Counted from the first letter of the stretch, positions 48,546 to 61,456 are shown. The stretch: 64,000 nucleotides of DNA from Euryodendron excelsum (GCA_033060915.1 CM065381.1:38229336-38293335); one strand, 5' to 3'. The notes: generated by a model from the letters alone, not told the origin. A program made the numbers and translations.

Positions 48546-49256
48546 TCACTGCCTCTCAATATCTTCTAGCCCAGCCTCTTGTCCACACGATTGAATTCTT
48601 CGGGACGATCTTTCTCTACTGAGCATCCTCCGAAAAGAACTCAATCGCGAGCTCGATCCGCCGATCTTTGCAGAGGATTGTAACCCGCCGTCCGATGTCC
48701 CTTCCGCCATGCTGGGCGGAGCAGCACCGGCTCCAGGCTCTCGGGGCTCCGGCAGGGGACGTGGCTCCGCCTCGGTACGGCAAATGGGGCATGTTGATTG
48801 TGCACTAAGCCATTTATCAATGCACTCTGCATGGAAAGTGTGGTTACAGTTTGGCAGAAGCCTAGCCATTTCATCATCCTCTAAGATGCTCAAACAAACT
48901 GCACACTCGGTGGGACCTGTCCCATCATCAGTAGCGGCATGTTTGAAGGTGAATATTGGTAGAGAGGCGATGACCGCCGGATCAAGCCCGGTTTTGGGAG
49001 GCTCATTACTAGTGTGCATCTGAGAGACTGCTAGACCTAGCTGTCGAATGGCGGCTCTACGGCGGGCTTGGCGCCGGAGGACACATCTTGCGTATATCTG
49101 AAGTGCAGTGACGAGCAAAACCACGACGGATAATGAAATGATCGCTGTGAGCATGATCTTGCTGTTTAGATCATATTTGTTATTGCTGTTTGGATTATAG
49201 GAGCTCCATCTCCCGGGTGGTAGCAGTGGTGGGTAATGGTCGAGATCGTCGCCCAT
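48546..49256 (-). CDS. ATL-family RING-H2 E3 ubiquitin ligase, single exon
   Basis: A 236-residue membrane-anchored RING-H2 protein of the ATL (Arabidopsis Toxicos en Levadura) family. These proteins recruit an E2 and transfer ubiquitin to partner proteins, often in defence or stress responses. One transmembrane helix lies at about 34-58 (IMLTAIISLSVVVLLVTALQ), followed by a basic stretch RRQARRRAAIRQ. The GLD signature is at 90-92. The RING-H2 finger covers 118-159 with zinc ligands C118, C121, C137, H139, H142, C145, C156 and C159. The Pro two residues before the third Cys (P135) and the W149 E2-contact position are both present, so it should be active. The C-terminal third is Pro/Gly- then Ser/Arg-rich. 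Most ATL genes lack introns, as here. The start is the ATG opening MGDDLDHYPP; no upstream in-frame alternative fits. Substrate unknown. Confidence 0.95.
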   Translation of the reverse strand: MGDDLDHYPPLLPPGRWSSYNPNSNNKYDLNSKIMLTAIISLSVVVLLVTALQIYARCVLRRQARRRAAIRQLGLAVSQMHTSNEPPKTGLDPAVIASLPIFTFKHAATDDGTGPTECAVCLSILEDDEMARLLPNCNHTFHAECIDKWLSAQSTCPICRTEAEPRPLPEPREPGAGAAPPSMAEGTSDGGLQSSAKIGGSSSRLSSFRRMLSRERSSRRIQSCGQEAGLEDIERQ

Positions 49257-49335
49257 GGCGTATGTGCCGGAGGAGGGGCTAGCTAGCTAGAGAATGGCTT
49301 TGCTTGGTTTGGTCGTTGCAAAGTGGGGATGAAAC

Positions 49336-49365
49336 AACTCTCTCTCTCTCTTTGCATTTATAATT
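49336..49365 (-). promoter_or_regulatory. Core promoter of the ATL gene: TATA-like box and GA-repeat leader
   Basis: On the coding strand ATTATAAATG (49356-49365) is followed by a GA dinucleotide run (about 49338-49353), then 80 bases to the ATG. GA-rich leaders are common in plant genes. The TATA assignment is by position and sequence only. Confidence 0.5.
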
Positions 49366-52300
49366 CTAAGTTTTTTTTTTTTTCTTAATTTTATGTAATG
49401 GTCTCTTTCTTTTTATTTAGTGTGTAATTGACTTGTGATATACGTGGCCCGTTGGGTTTCCATGGAAAAGCAGAACAAAACAAATGGCACTGACTCCATA
49501 ATTTCAAGAGATTTGACTGTTGAATGTTGACTTCACTACTCCCCAATTTGTTGTTATTTAGTTTTCTCTTTATTGAAAAATATTATTTTTACAAAAAATT
49601 TGTTCAAAAATTTCATCAAAATGATGTGATAATAATAATTTTATAATTAAAAATTATAATAATGGGTGTTTTGTTTTTAAAGTGAATAGCCATTCATTTT
49701 AGTAATAAATTCTGTATAAATTTTCAATTCGTATAATATTGCCCTCATTTTTTTTTTTGAATTCTTTTTAAGGTGACTATTTTTCTTTTCCTTATTTTTC
49801 TTTTTTCTAAGATGTATAGTAGGCTTGACTAGACAATTCGAGAACGTAATGGCTAATTACTCTGACTACATATAATTTCATGCACCAAGTTAAAAAAAAA
49901 TAACTAGAATTAAAACCATACTTATGAAATCGCCATCCAAACATTTTATCTTATTTTCACACTAACAAATCATACTTAAAAGCACCTTTCTTAAGCTTAC
50001 AAAAATGCCATTATTTTAAAAAATTTGTACAAAAAATTTCAAAATGATGTGGCAGTTATATTTGTAATTAAGAATTATCATAATACGTATTTTATTCTAA
50101 AGTGAAAGGTTTTCCTTCAATCACAACGTTACGTACATAAATTTTGTATGAATCTTCTTATATTATAACATTTCCGTTAATCTTAATATAAAATTAGGAT
50201 CATCCGATATACCATGATGTCTTCGTCATGGAAGATGAGAGTTTAACCTAGGGCTTAGGTAATTATTTGAGATAAAAAAAAAAATTGAGCTACACAAAAA
50301 GAAAAAAAATCCCAGCAAATTCTAATATTATAGAAACCCACGACTCAATCTATCCATCACCTGAAATAAAAATTAAAGATTTAGATGAGTTAACTTAAAT
50401 TTTTTTTTAGAAATAAATAATTTTGTGAGTATATATAATGAAATAAAGTCTAATACAAAACCAGCTATTTTAGATAAAATATTGATAAGACTTCATTGAG
50501 TCCATCCGTTGATGTAATTGAGTGGATCCAAATCCGACCTAACTTAAGATTCTCTTCATTTTATGATTAGACTAGAGATATCTAAGGGAGCCAAAATATA
50601 AACATCCGTCTCTTGTGTTGCCTTACGCATGTTGAAACTTGAAACTTGATAATGCACTCTCTCTCTCTCTCTCTAATGGAAAGAATAAAATCGTTGATAA
50701 CATCTACACACACCCCTCCCTTTTGATGCTATACTTGCACTGTTATTTTACAAGTCAAAATTTAGATACACCTTAACCAAACCCTACCAGCTACTGGAAT
50801 TTCCTCTGTATGTGTTTATGTATGCATCTGTGTATATGCGTGTTTGCACCTTTATTTTTTAGAACAAGGACACACGAATGACTAGGGAGCCTTCTAGTTA
50901 TTCAAAATATCTTATTTAACATATTAGTTTTCAAATAAAATTCATTCAAAAGACATATGGGATGAATTCCTGTCCACATCAACAAATTATCGCATGTTAT
51001 CTTCATACCCATGAAAAGCTCAATATGATTTGAGTATTAACGAATTGATGTAAGATTTTACCATAAATGCTAAAATTGTGATGACTATCCCACTGTATGA
51101 CGATTACATGACATAATTTTGAGTCTACGGCGTAAGACAAAAGCTGAAAAAACCTTTGAAAACGGAAGACGTATTTTTTACTTTCCTGATCGAAGGTTGA
51201 AATTCACAATGAAATTATGAGGGAGGAGCTAGAAGAAGTAGAAAGTTTCTTGAAACATTGGGGGCCAACTAATGGATCACCTGCCCTTGTTTTCTATGAC
51301 AATGTTTGCAGAGTCAAAGCGCATGTCGGTAACAAGAAGTACTGATTAGCCTACAATAATTTATTCTAGGTGAATTAAGGAGCTAAAAACTATCATCACT
51401 GTCCTTAAATTCTTCATCAATTAAGCAGCTAAAAACAAAAGACAGACAAATGACTTGTCTACTGCAACTTTTACAAGTCATTTTTCGTTTTTGGAGTGAC
51501 AGAAAATAATCAACAAGGCTATGATATATTTGGTTTTCCATTTTTAACAAATTGTGTTCAAAATAGATATTTTCAAAGAACTTGGTAAGATACTCAAAAT
51601 ATTGCATTTTAGAAAATACCCTTGATTCATAAAACATGTTTTAAATAATACATCTATAAAACTGTTCTTACGTACCATTCCCAAAATACTGAGGTTTTAT
51701 GTTCTTGATCCGTCTTTTTTATCCCGTCAAAAATAATGGCCCCAATTAATCTACATCAGATCAATAAATTAGCTCTCTCTCTCTCTCTAACTTAAAAAAA
51801 TAAAAAATTTCAAGTCAAGTATTTCAACACATTTTTTTCTTGCTCATTTTCCACGGCCAGATAGAAATTATATCTCGCCAGAAATTATTAACCCCTTCCA
51901 CTTTATAGAGTTGTATTCTCGGAAACTTCAATTTCACTAAGAAGGATGTATCGATCATTCGATACCTATCCGTGATCACTTCTTCGATTTCTCATTCTTT
52001 TCTGTTATTATTGTGTCTCCACAGTTTCTAGCTAGCTTTCAAACCAATTTGACTATACACAAAGTTATGGTAAAAGCATTTCTTTACTCAATCACGTCTG
52101 TGTGTAACCAAATTAGGTCCTCCAACTCCAAGGCTCCAAGGATGATGCACCATTTTTTTTTTTTTTTTTTTTTGTTTTTTTTTAGAGAGAGAGAGAGAGA
52201 GTCTCTGAATTGATGAAAAACCCTTGGTTTGTTTTTTGGGGAGGTGGATGGGGGGGTCTTTTTTTTTTTTTTTGCTAATCGGGTGTTCGGTCAGCTTGCG

Positions 52301-52414
52301 CTCACCTCGTCTAATTTCGGAGCCTGTGTTATCCCATCGTCCACACAAATCAAGTAATTATTGGAGTAAAGACTCTACGGATGGTCTAAAGAGTTGATAG
52401 CACCTAGGGGAAGA
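49366..52414. other. AT-rich intergenic region upstream of the ATL gene
   Basis: No gene is supported. It contains two copies of an AT-rich dispersed repeat (49575-49745 and 50010-50180) with the shared core AAAATTTGT-CAAAAAATTTC followed by AAAATGATGTG. (CT)n runs lie at about 50657-50674 and 51774-51790, and a long T run followed by (GA)n is at about 52151-52201 just left of the MITE. Confidence 0.55.
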
Positions 52415-52422
52415 CTTAATAT

Positions 52423-52826
52423 CATAGTTGTCAATACTATATCGGCCAGTGTACTGTTTTTGTCATTAGTACGGTATGTACCAGTACTAATATATTATCG
52501 GGTACCGTTTTAAATTTGTCACTATAAATATTATATATCTATAAAAATAAATATTAACTTACAAAGACATAATATAAACGTGTTATTCAAGTCAAGTATA
52601 TATTTAAAATATTTAAAGATATATGAACTGTCTAGATTAAAATTAATACAAGTTCTAATAAAAACTAATTATCACATACAAGAAAAATAAATTACTCTAA
52701 AATTAATTACACTAAATTCAGTATATTCTGTAAAGCTGATATTTACAGGTACTTCTTTATAACGTTTTATGACTGATACAGTACGTAACCCAATACCAAC
52801 CAATACAGCAGGTATTGATAACTATG
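52423..52826. mobile_element. hAT-type MITE with 8-bp target duplication
   Basis: 404 bp with terminal inverted repeats CATAGTTGTCAATAC (left) and GTATTGATAACTATG (right), flanked by CTTAATAT at 52415-52422 and CTTAATAT at 52827-52834. An 8-bp duplication and this terminus fit the hAT superfamily. No transposase; the interior is AT-rich with recurrent GTAC/GGTA words. Confidence 0.88.
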
Positions 52827-52834
52827 CTTAATAT

Positions 52835-55317
52835 AAGCCATACCACAACCACAGGTGTTACGGATTACACCAAGTGAGTTACTCTGTGTTAGTTAACCTC
52901 TTGCTTCGATAGTTGACTACTTTCTGTGTCGCCTTAATTCCATTTCTTTTCTTTTCTTTTTCTTTTTTGGTAGATGCCCTAATTCCATTTCAATTCATAA
53001 TGCATTTTATCTTGACTGGAGGTGATAAAACAACAAAATATGATATGTTTCTTTTATTTATTTGCCTCACTTGAACCCATGTACCGATTATTTTTATTCT
53101 TATAGTAATTTTTTTTTTTTTTGAGTTGACAGGACAATGGAGAATTTGAACTTATGACATTAACTTTAATACATTGATTGGATATCACTTGGCTTGTATA
53201 GTAAATGTCAAAATATAAGTTTAAATAGCAGCTATAAAACGTGCCATACATTTGTTGGTGTGGCAAGCAATAGGAAACATATTTCAAATAGTACACAAAT
53301 TACAATATTGCAAATAACTTAACCAAAAAAAAAGAAGAAAGGAAGTTATAAATGAACCCTTTTTAAATTCGTTTAAACATTATTTAAATATATACACCTA
53401 ACTTTCTTGTCTCTAAAATAAAGATAGAGTAGATTGATATGTTTTATTTAATTTAGAATTTTTAAATAAAAGAATGATCCTTCAATTGTTTTCTCTAAGC
53501 ATGTGACTTGAGAGTATTCCCACATCAGTGATATCATCTTTTTGAAGAAGATGGCGAATATGCAATGCGTCGACTTCAAATCTTGACTGCTTATGCACAA
53601 TTTAGGCTACAAAATCTACTTTAATTTTCTCAAAAAAAAAAAAAAAAAATTAAAGGGTTAACTTGAGAACCTCTGAGTTTCAATCATGATAGAAATTGAC
53701 GGATTTTTCATCACAAATAATTATCTTGAGATTGAATGCTTGTGCAGCAAAGTTCTTAGGAGTTTTAATGGCTTCTATTCGTTGTATTTCATTATTCTTT
53801 TATTTGATCTATGTTATGGTTTATGTAGACTTGTGTGAGAGTGGATAAAATATTTGTTTCCCTCTAATGTGATAATCTAAAATTTTACATCGTTTTAACA
53901 CAAGCCATCATGTAATTTGTCAGTTCATACAATCTGAATTGTAATCCACCATGTACATAGCAATATTAATTTGACAACTATATTTTTTTATATGCCTTCA
54001 TGGAGCATGTGATAATCTGCATGTGATAATGTAGCATTCTTAAAATTAAAAGCTCAACTTCATGAAATTTTTTGTTTTATAGTGAATGTGTCCTAATTTT
54101 CTACATCATTCTCTATATGGTTCTTTTAGTGATAGCTTTGCTTTGTCAAATCCACATCTAGTTTTGTGGATCCACATTTTTCTTTCTTATTTAATGGAAA
54201 CTCTTGTGAACGAAAGAGTAGGAATACAACCAAAATTATATTAATTCTATAAATTTTCATAGAATATTGTAGAAATAGAGAAAGCACATGCATTTATTAT
54301 GTCATAAAATAAAAATTGTGCACACAATGATATAGTTGCAATGAAAGAAAAATGACTCTTTGTTCCACATATCAGTTTTAGTTCCATGAACTTTGAGTCA
54401 TGTCATAGATGGTAAAGATTATAAAAAAAAAAAAAGTATTACGTAGGTAATTAAGTAATTGTACTCTCCATATAGAAAGTAAACCATGTAATCATAAATT
54501 ACAAAAAAAATAAGTCGCTTATAAAAGGAATTATCAAATTTTGCCAAGGCAAATGGGTCTAAACCCCCCACAAATTTGGCAAGTGAAACCCAGCCGCAAC
54601 TGGCTTATCTGTGGATATTGGAGTATAGATTAGACTTTTGACATTTTGGCACTGCAGTCCTATCCGTTCTTCCACCACTCTTCCCTATAAAAAACAGAAC
54701 ATGAAAAACCAGTAGGAGAGATTGGTTAAATGAGCTGCTAAATAAGTTCATAAAGAGGTAAAAAAAAATTGAAGCTCGATCCAAAAATTTAGTAAAAATA
54801 AAAATAGCTACATATATAAGTTGAATCAAATGAGCATTTAATGATGCATAGAATATAAAATTGTTATTTTTGGAACCATTTCAAACGTCAAGAATGGTTT
54901 GTTTGGTCTATTAATTTTAGCGTAACGGTGGGAAACTTTGTGGGTTTTTTTTCCCCCTAAGAAAACGGTTAATCTATTGACTAGAAAAAATGGCATTGAA
55001 ACAGAGATACAAGTTGAGTCATGGTGCGTTGAGTCAAGTCAACAAAGGAAACTTTTGAGCTACATAATGCATAAAAATTCCAATCGTCTCATTGAATGAA
55101 GGTAGGCCCATTTCTCCAAAAACAATGAACCATTGAACATGTTCCATTCACATGAGATGACTTTGCCATTCTTGTAGAAGAATATAATGATATTCCAATA
55201 TGGTACATATATATGTATTATTGTCTTAGCATGTCTATTACCACTAACAAAAGAGATTGTTTAACTTTTAAGTAAGTCTTTCATGGCTCTTTTCCTACAT
55301 CGCCAGGTATTGATGTT
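52835..55317. other. AT-rich intergenic region
   Basis: No gene is supported. A TCGCCAG remnant at about 55300 next to the following LTR fragment may be what is left of a tRNA-Arg PBS. Confidence 0.5.
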
Positions 55318-56005
55318 TGTCACGTTTTGATTTTTCGACTGCGTTCTCAGACTCAAGAAAAGTCCAATACTCTCTTTGTTATAACCTAACTTTTAGAATG
55401 ACTAGTTCGACGGGATTTTGAACTTAAAAACTTGATTTGATTAAGGACTTTTTGGAAAAGTTTGAAGTCACCACCTAATATAGTTAAATATGTGTTAGAT
55501 CACCTAAAATTAAGTGTAATTCGAAAACTAAACTTAGGTATTCTAAAAATATTTTGAAAATTGCCTCCTTAAGAAGGTTTTTGCAAGAGAGGTTTCTAGC
55601 AACCTTTTGAAAGTGTTTTAAAGTCCTTTTGAAACGTGACTCCGGTTTTAGTCTTTGAAACAAAAATTTGAGGTCCGGAGGTTGATTACATGCAAGGAAG
55701 GTATTCGAAAATCGTCACCCTACCTTGCTCTTTCAGTATCTACATGTCTAATCACCCTCAGTTCACTTACTTAAATTACCGATTACTAAATGTCCACTTG
55801 TTATCCACTTTAAAAATTTTGAAAAAGAGGTTTGGTCATTACTTGTTGGATGAATGACGCATGCTACACATTTTTTTGAAAGCATTTTGAGAGAGTTCGA
55901 AATTTAATTTTTGAAACTTGATTTTGGAAAGATAGTTTGATTTGAGGGAGAGTTTTGAAAGGGTATTTGACTTGAAAAAGGTTATGTTTGAAAAGTGTTT
56001 TTAAA
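55318..56005 (-). mobile_element. Highly diverged 3' end of an Ogre-type LTR
   Basis: It starts TGTCACGTTTTGATTTTTCG, parallel to TGTCGCGCCCAGATTTTTCG in the other LTRs. It keeps their order: the GACT-CTCTTTGTTA block, AAGTCACCACCTAA, AGGTTTTTGCAAGAG, GGTCCGGAGGTTGATTACATG and CACCCTACCTTGCTCTTTCAGTATCTACATG. It ends after about 690 bp without the U3. It is the oldest copy of the family here. Confidence 0.75.
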
Positions 56006-58078
56006 TGGAGGATGATTCACATCCAAATGTGCACTCAAAAGCAAGTGGCCACGAAGTAATTTTACTGGTTAAATTTCAGATCGTTCTTACCAAGGAATTT
56101 GTGCAAATCTAGCAATCAACACAATATATGATATTAGGGGAACTATTGTACCAAATTACTAAAACCAAGTAGAGAATTAAATCTATGGTAACCAAAATTA
56201 GACTAAAAATCTTTAGGAGTTTTTGGAATTGATTGGCTAATCTCTAAGCAATTATCAACTAGAGCAAAAAGATTAAACTTAATTAACTCTTACAACTTGC
56301 AATTTAAATTGATTAACTAGAGAATCAAATGGGTATAAAGAGGATTACCAATTTTCACATAAGATTGAAGAGAGAGTTTAGATAACTTAGATCAAGCATC
56401 TCTCCATGAATCCTCAATTCGGGGAATTTAAACTTGAAAATCTTGGGTTCTCTCCCAACTAGAGTATGACTTGAAAAATCTTTGGGAAATCTTTAGAAGC
56501 AAATCATGAGTTCATCAAACCATGAATATAAATCCAAGAGTTCTAGAGAAATCAACTCCTATTGAGTAAAGAAGAAGAAATATAAAGATATTCAACAGAA
56601 TTAGAATACTCCCCTTTAATTTCCATGTAATATTTGGTAGATACTCACAATTGCATTCACATGAAGAGTTTAGCTAGAAAACTCCATCATAAAAAGCATG
56701 TAGATGTATTGAGAAGACATAAGAAGCAATAGATCTGGGCTTTTATAGATGAGATTAGGTGTTTGGTTATAAGGAAAATAGAAAGAAAATGCTAAGAAAA
56801 TCAAAGAAAGCACAAGATTTATATCTAACATAACTTCCTTGAATTTTTCTAAGTTCAAGAATGAGAGAGAGTGAGAGAGCTCCCCCCCCCCCCCCCAGGC
56901 GGCAAAAAAAAAAAAAAAAAATTCAAAACAACCTTATATACGTAGATTAAAAATAGGGATTACAGAAACTGATCGATCTTTTGGTGAGGCAATCAATCTG
57001 ACTGTGATCACCCTTTGATAAAAAAAAACCACCCATTCTAAAGTTTGGTTTTGGAGGAACTCTGCAGTTGCAGTAGAGCGATTGGTGGATTTTTGACGTT
57101 ATTGATTGAATGGGGAGTTGAGAGATTGATCTCCCAATCCGTCTGGCCGATCGATCGGTTGACTATTTTTTGCTCCTTTTCTCTTTGTTTAAACTCGGAT
57201 TCCTACAAAAACAGATTAAAGCATGCTTAGGCCATTTTAGAGGATAAAACACTAATCTAATATGTACAAAAAAAGCTAACAATAAACTAATTTGCGCTTT
57301 GAGATAACGCTTTTGGAGTTTAGTCACACCCCCCAATTTAGCTTTTTGTTAGTCCCTAGAAAAATCCATATAGAAGCAAATATATACAAGAAATAATTTT
57401 CACCTTCACAGGAGTCACAGATGCATTTAGCCTATGCATTAAGCCTTTAAACCCCTAGTGGAGGAGTGCTGTCTCATGAGGGTTTTCAGAGATAATACCC
57501 ACAAACATCCCTTCATGAATTGCAAATTAAGATAAGAATAAGGATACTATGCAACATCCAACCCAAGTTAACATTATTTTCCACTCTAAACTCCTAACAT
57601 TTGCAAGAATATGCAATAATTCATACAAAAGAGAGGTTCAAGTGTGTAGGTGATAAATCATGCTAAATAACTTAATTGAAACATATTTATGCAATCTCCA
57701 AACCTTTAAAGCTTTGATTCAAACCTCACCAGAAATACACTTTTAAAGAAAGATTCACAAGGTTCTCATAATGATGTGCTCATAATAAGAGTAAGTGTAA
57801 AGGAAATCAAGTGAACATACCAATCTCAAAAACCGAAAAGATATAAGTGTATCAACTTAGCATAACTTCATGAAAGAACATTCATAATTGAGCATTGATT
57901 TGAAGAGATTGACAAGTGATAACTTATATTCTAATGAAATTTCAATCAAGCATAACTAGAAATTAGGTAAAAAAGATGATGAAGAAAAGATGAAAGGTAA
58001 AGGTAAGGAGGAGAGAATACAAGTCAAATCATGTGTGATCAAGGTATGAAATGATAAATAGTAAACATCTCCAAATCT

Positions 58079-58112
<34 letters not shown>

Positions 58113-59200
58113 TTTTTTTTTCAAAAGTCGCATTTTTTTTTTTTAGCAATAGATCTTCAATTTTGTAACCCATCTATACTTTTCTTTTCTTTGAACTCTT
58201 TGTTTCTTCTACTCTATTCTTTTGGTATCCCATTTTGCATTCAATCTTTTTAGCTTCATACTATACTCCTTTTCTAATGAATTCTCCAATCATCCTCTTT
58301 TTTTTTTTCAATACACTCTTTTCTTATATAAACATCCATTTGCAAGGATAAGAGAGGAAGTATCATCATTTTACAATTTCACACAAGCAACAAGAGTAAG
58401 AGATCAATAAAGGTCAAGGAAAGTATATGGCTCACAATGGGACACTCATGAATATCAAGGAGGGTAAAGGCCTAGAATCATGTCCCAAAAATGCCCAACC
58501 AAACTATCCCATAGAGTATAAGTGTCAATATCAAAATCCATACTCAACTCATAAATCAAGTGCAAACATAATGAAGCTATTAAGAAAATGAGGTTGAAAG
58601 ACTGTCTTTTGAGTAAATGTAATAACTCTGAAAAGCGATAAATACTCTAAAGCTCACAATGTTAAAATCTCCACTAATGTAAAGATAAAAATGCAAAATA
58701 TAGCACAAATTATATTATAAAGCATGATTATGCACAATGATATAATCTTCTCTGTAATGCATGAATAAAGCAAAACCCACAATGTGTTAGGTGTAAAGAG
58801 TGGACCAAACATCACTTGAGTGAAAATGCATGCAAAGATTCTTATCTTCTAATCTCAAATGGCACTTTCACAAGTAGTGATATGGTATCGCAAAAATAAA
58901 CAAGTCAACACATCCCCTATGAGTAGCTAGGAAGTATAAATGAAGAAGTACATGAATAAATATGCAACAACGATAGAGAATAATATCGATACCATACAAT
59001 TCCAATATCTCGATCAGGAAAATACAAATGAAACGTATACATCAATGTCAAAGTGCACTTGTAACTAAAAAGTCTATACATGATAAAGATAAGGCAATAC
59101 AAGAGATGTGTACAATTAAAACTCAAAATGGACATCCACTATAACAAAGCAGAGTTTTAGATACAACATGAAATGGAATGCTATGACATGTAAGTATAAA
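56006..59200. repeat. Degenerate retroelement-like non-coding sequence
   Basis: No intact gene. A 15-C run lies at 56882-56896 followed by an A run, and a 33-C run at 58080-58112 is followed by nine T. The segment near 57330-57360 (CACACCCCCCAATTTAGC then TTTTTGTTAGTCCCTAG) recalls the 3' region of Athila-type Ty3/gypsy elements, but that is a weak resemblance. Confidence 0.4.
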
Positions 59201-59206
59201 CTATAT

Positions 59207-59356
59207 CTAAACTCCATGAAAAGCTACAAATAGATCATCATCCTCATCTGGAGGTGGATGTCCCATATGTTGGATGATCTTTTGAAGGTGAGTAGATTGA
59301 ACCTGTTGTTGATCCCAAATGGCAGTCAATTGTGTGGAAAGTGTAGCTATAGTAGT
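59207..59356 (-). pseudogene. C-terminal tail of a retroelement structural protein, cut by an LTR
   Basis: The minus-strand frame ends IIQHMGHPPPDEDDDLFVAF-HGV-stop at 59207. Upstream it reads TLSTQLTAIWDQQQVQSTHLQ. A Gln-rich helical stretch followed by an acidic Pro-rich tail is common at the end of ORF1/gag-like proteins of Athila-type elements. The frame is interrupted at 59357 by an LTR start, so the N-terminal part is missing. The family call is tentative. Confidence 0.4.
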
Positions 59357-60411
59357 TGTCAGCACCCTATTTTGGCCACTTGACGATCTCCGGCCTGACC
59401 GGAAGCACTTACAAACCAACACAATTATACTCAAACTCAAACCCAAACCAACTTTCCAAGTTTAACCCAATCAGTCAACTGCTTCGCGGGTCCACTGGGC
59501 CTAATAAAGGTAAAATGACTAGAATGCCATTCGCGCATTAATCAATCGAATCCAGCCCGACACGTCTTCCATAAGACGATAAGTCCATTCAAATTTAAAG
59601 TCAAATCCAATTGTCCAATCATTCGAGAAAGTTGATCCCTCATTGACAGTAAGATCATTCAACCCAATACGACACGATCATTGAGAAAGTTTATTTTTCG
59701 GATCGGTAAAGCCCCTTTCACACTCATCTTCGAAAAGTACCTAAGTCCCCAAGATGAAAGAGCGGTTCACTTTTAGCCCTTGTTAACCTGCCAATGTAGA
59801 ATATCCGTTAATCTGGCACGTTCTTTGAGAAAACACGAATTCCTCAAGAATGGAAGACCATCCCAGTCTGGCACGACTTTCGAGAAAGTTTATCCCTTAA
59901 GGCGGTAAGACCCTTTTAAACTTGTCCACCGACAAAAGTACCAATTCCTCGGACAGAAATTCAGACTAGATCCAGACCAGTCAACACTGACGCCTACTAG
60001 CCCGTCCCGGTGAAAAATGAACATTTTTGCCCCAGCGAGCTCGAGGTGTTTTTTGAGAAAGTACCAAGTCCTCAAAATGGTAAGACCACCTTTCTAAGCC
60101 GTTCCTAGATGGTTCAGCATGTCTAGTGCCATCATGTCAACTTTGGTCTTTTCTTGGAAGTTTCCTAGTCAAAATAACCATATTACCACTAGGCATCTAA
60201 ACGCCTTATGAAACCACGCCGGCTTTGGGTATCAAACCAACAATACTTCAGTCAACTTTAGTCTACCCGGGTCAACAACCCAGTTAACCTTGGTCAACCC
60301 TAGTTAACCTCAGTCAACTTTGGCCAACCCGGTTAATCCTGGTCAATCTTGGTTAACCCTGAAGCTTTCGGGATGAGGTGACTGCCATTCGGTCACTCTC
60401 TTCAACCACAC
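59357..60411 (+). mobile_element. 5' portion of an Ogre-type LTR, copy E1
   Basis: It begins TGTCAGCACCCTATTTTGGCC, the + strand LTR start, and carries the CGAGAAAGT and GCCCC periodic blocks. It ends in a degenerate GGTCAACC/GGTTAACC repeat (60239-60360). Only about the first 1.05 kb of the LTR is present before a second LTR start. Confidence 0.75.
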
Positions 60412-61456
60412 TGTTAGCACCCCATTTTGGCCACTCGGTGATCTCAAGTCCGACCAGAAGCACCTACAAACTAACACAAGCATACTCAAGCATAAATCGG
60501 CTTCCCAAATCTAATCCAATCAAACAACCACTTTGCGGGCCCGCTGGGCCCATTAGAGGCAAAATGACCAAAATGCCTCTGTTTCATTAGTCAATCCAAT
60601 TTAGCGCAGCACATCTTCCATAAGATGATAAGTACATTCAAATTCAAAGCCAAATCCATTTGTCCCGTCATTCGAGAAAGTTGATCCCTCATTAATAGTA
60701 GGACCATTCAATTCAGTACGGCACGATCACTGAGAAAGTTTATTCCCTGGATTGGTAAAGCCCCTTTCACGCTCATCTCCAGAAAGTACTTAAGTCCGTG
60801 AGATGAAAGAGCGGTTCACTTCGGGCGCTTGCTTCCCTGCCAATGTAGAATGTCCACTAATTCAGCACGTTCTTTGAGAAAGTATAAATCTCTCAAAGAA
60901 CGGAAGACCGTCCCAGTCTGGCATGACCTTCGAGAAAGTTTATCACTCAAGGTGGTAAGACCCTTTTCAAACCTGTCCACTGAGAAAGTACTAATTCCTT
61001 GGACAGAAGTCCAAACCAGATCCAAACTGGTCAACACAAACACCTGCTAGCCCATCTTGGTGGAAAATAACTATTTTACCCCTAACGGGCCCGACACGTT
61101 CTTCGAGAAAGTACCAAGTCGTCAAAATGGTAAGACCACCTTCCAAGGCTGTCCCTAGATGGTCCAGCATGTTCAGTGCCACCTAGTCAACCCTAGTTCT
61201 TTCTCGGAGGTCACCTAGTGAAAATGACCATTTTGCCCCTAACAGACCTAACATGTTTTTCGAGAAACTATCAAGTCCTCAAAACGGTAAGACCACCTTT
61301 TAAGGCCATCCCTAGACGGTCAGGCATGTCCATAGCCATCTAGTCAACTCTAGTCCTTTTTCGAAGGTTCCCTGATCAAAATGACCATTTTACTCCTAGG
61401 TATCCAAATGCCCTAGGAAACCACATCGGCTCTAGGTATCAAACCGGGCAACAACC
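60412..61456 (+). mobile_element. 5' portion of an Ogre-type LTR, copy E2
   Basis: It begins TGTTAGCACCCCATTTTGGCC and repeats the contents of E1 over about 1.04 kb, with GCCCCTA boxes at 61078, 61235 and 61392. Its 3' part is missing; it abuts a minus-strand LTR end. Confidence 0.75.

Noticed and set aside
48709..49023. 104-codon + strand frame opposite the ATL gene
   Set aside because: It is antisense to the RING-H2 coding sequence, which has all zinc ligands and a full family layout.
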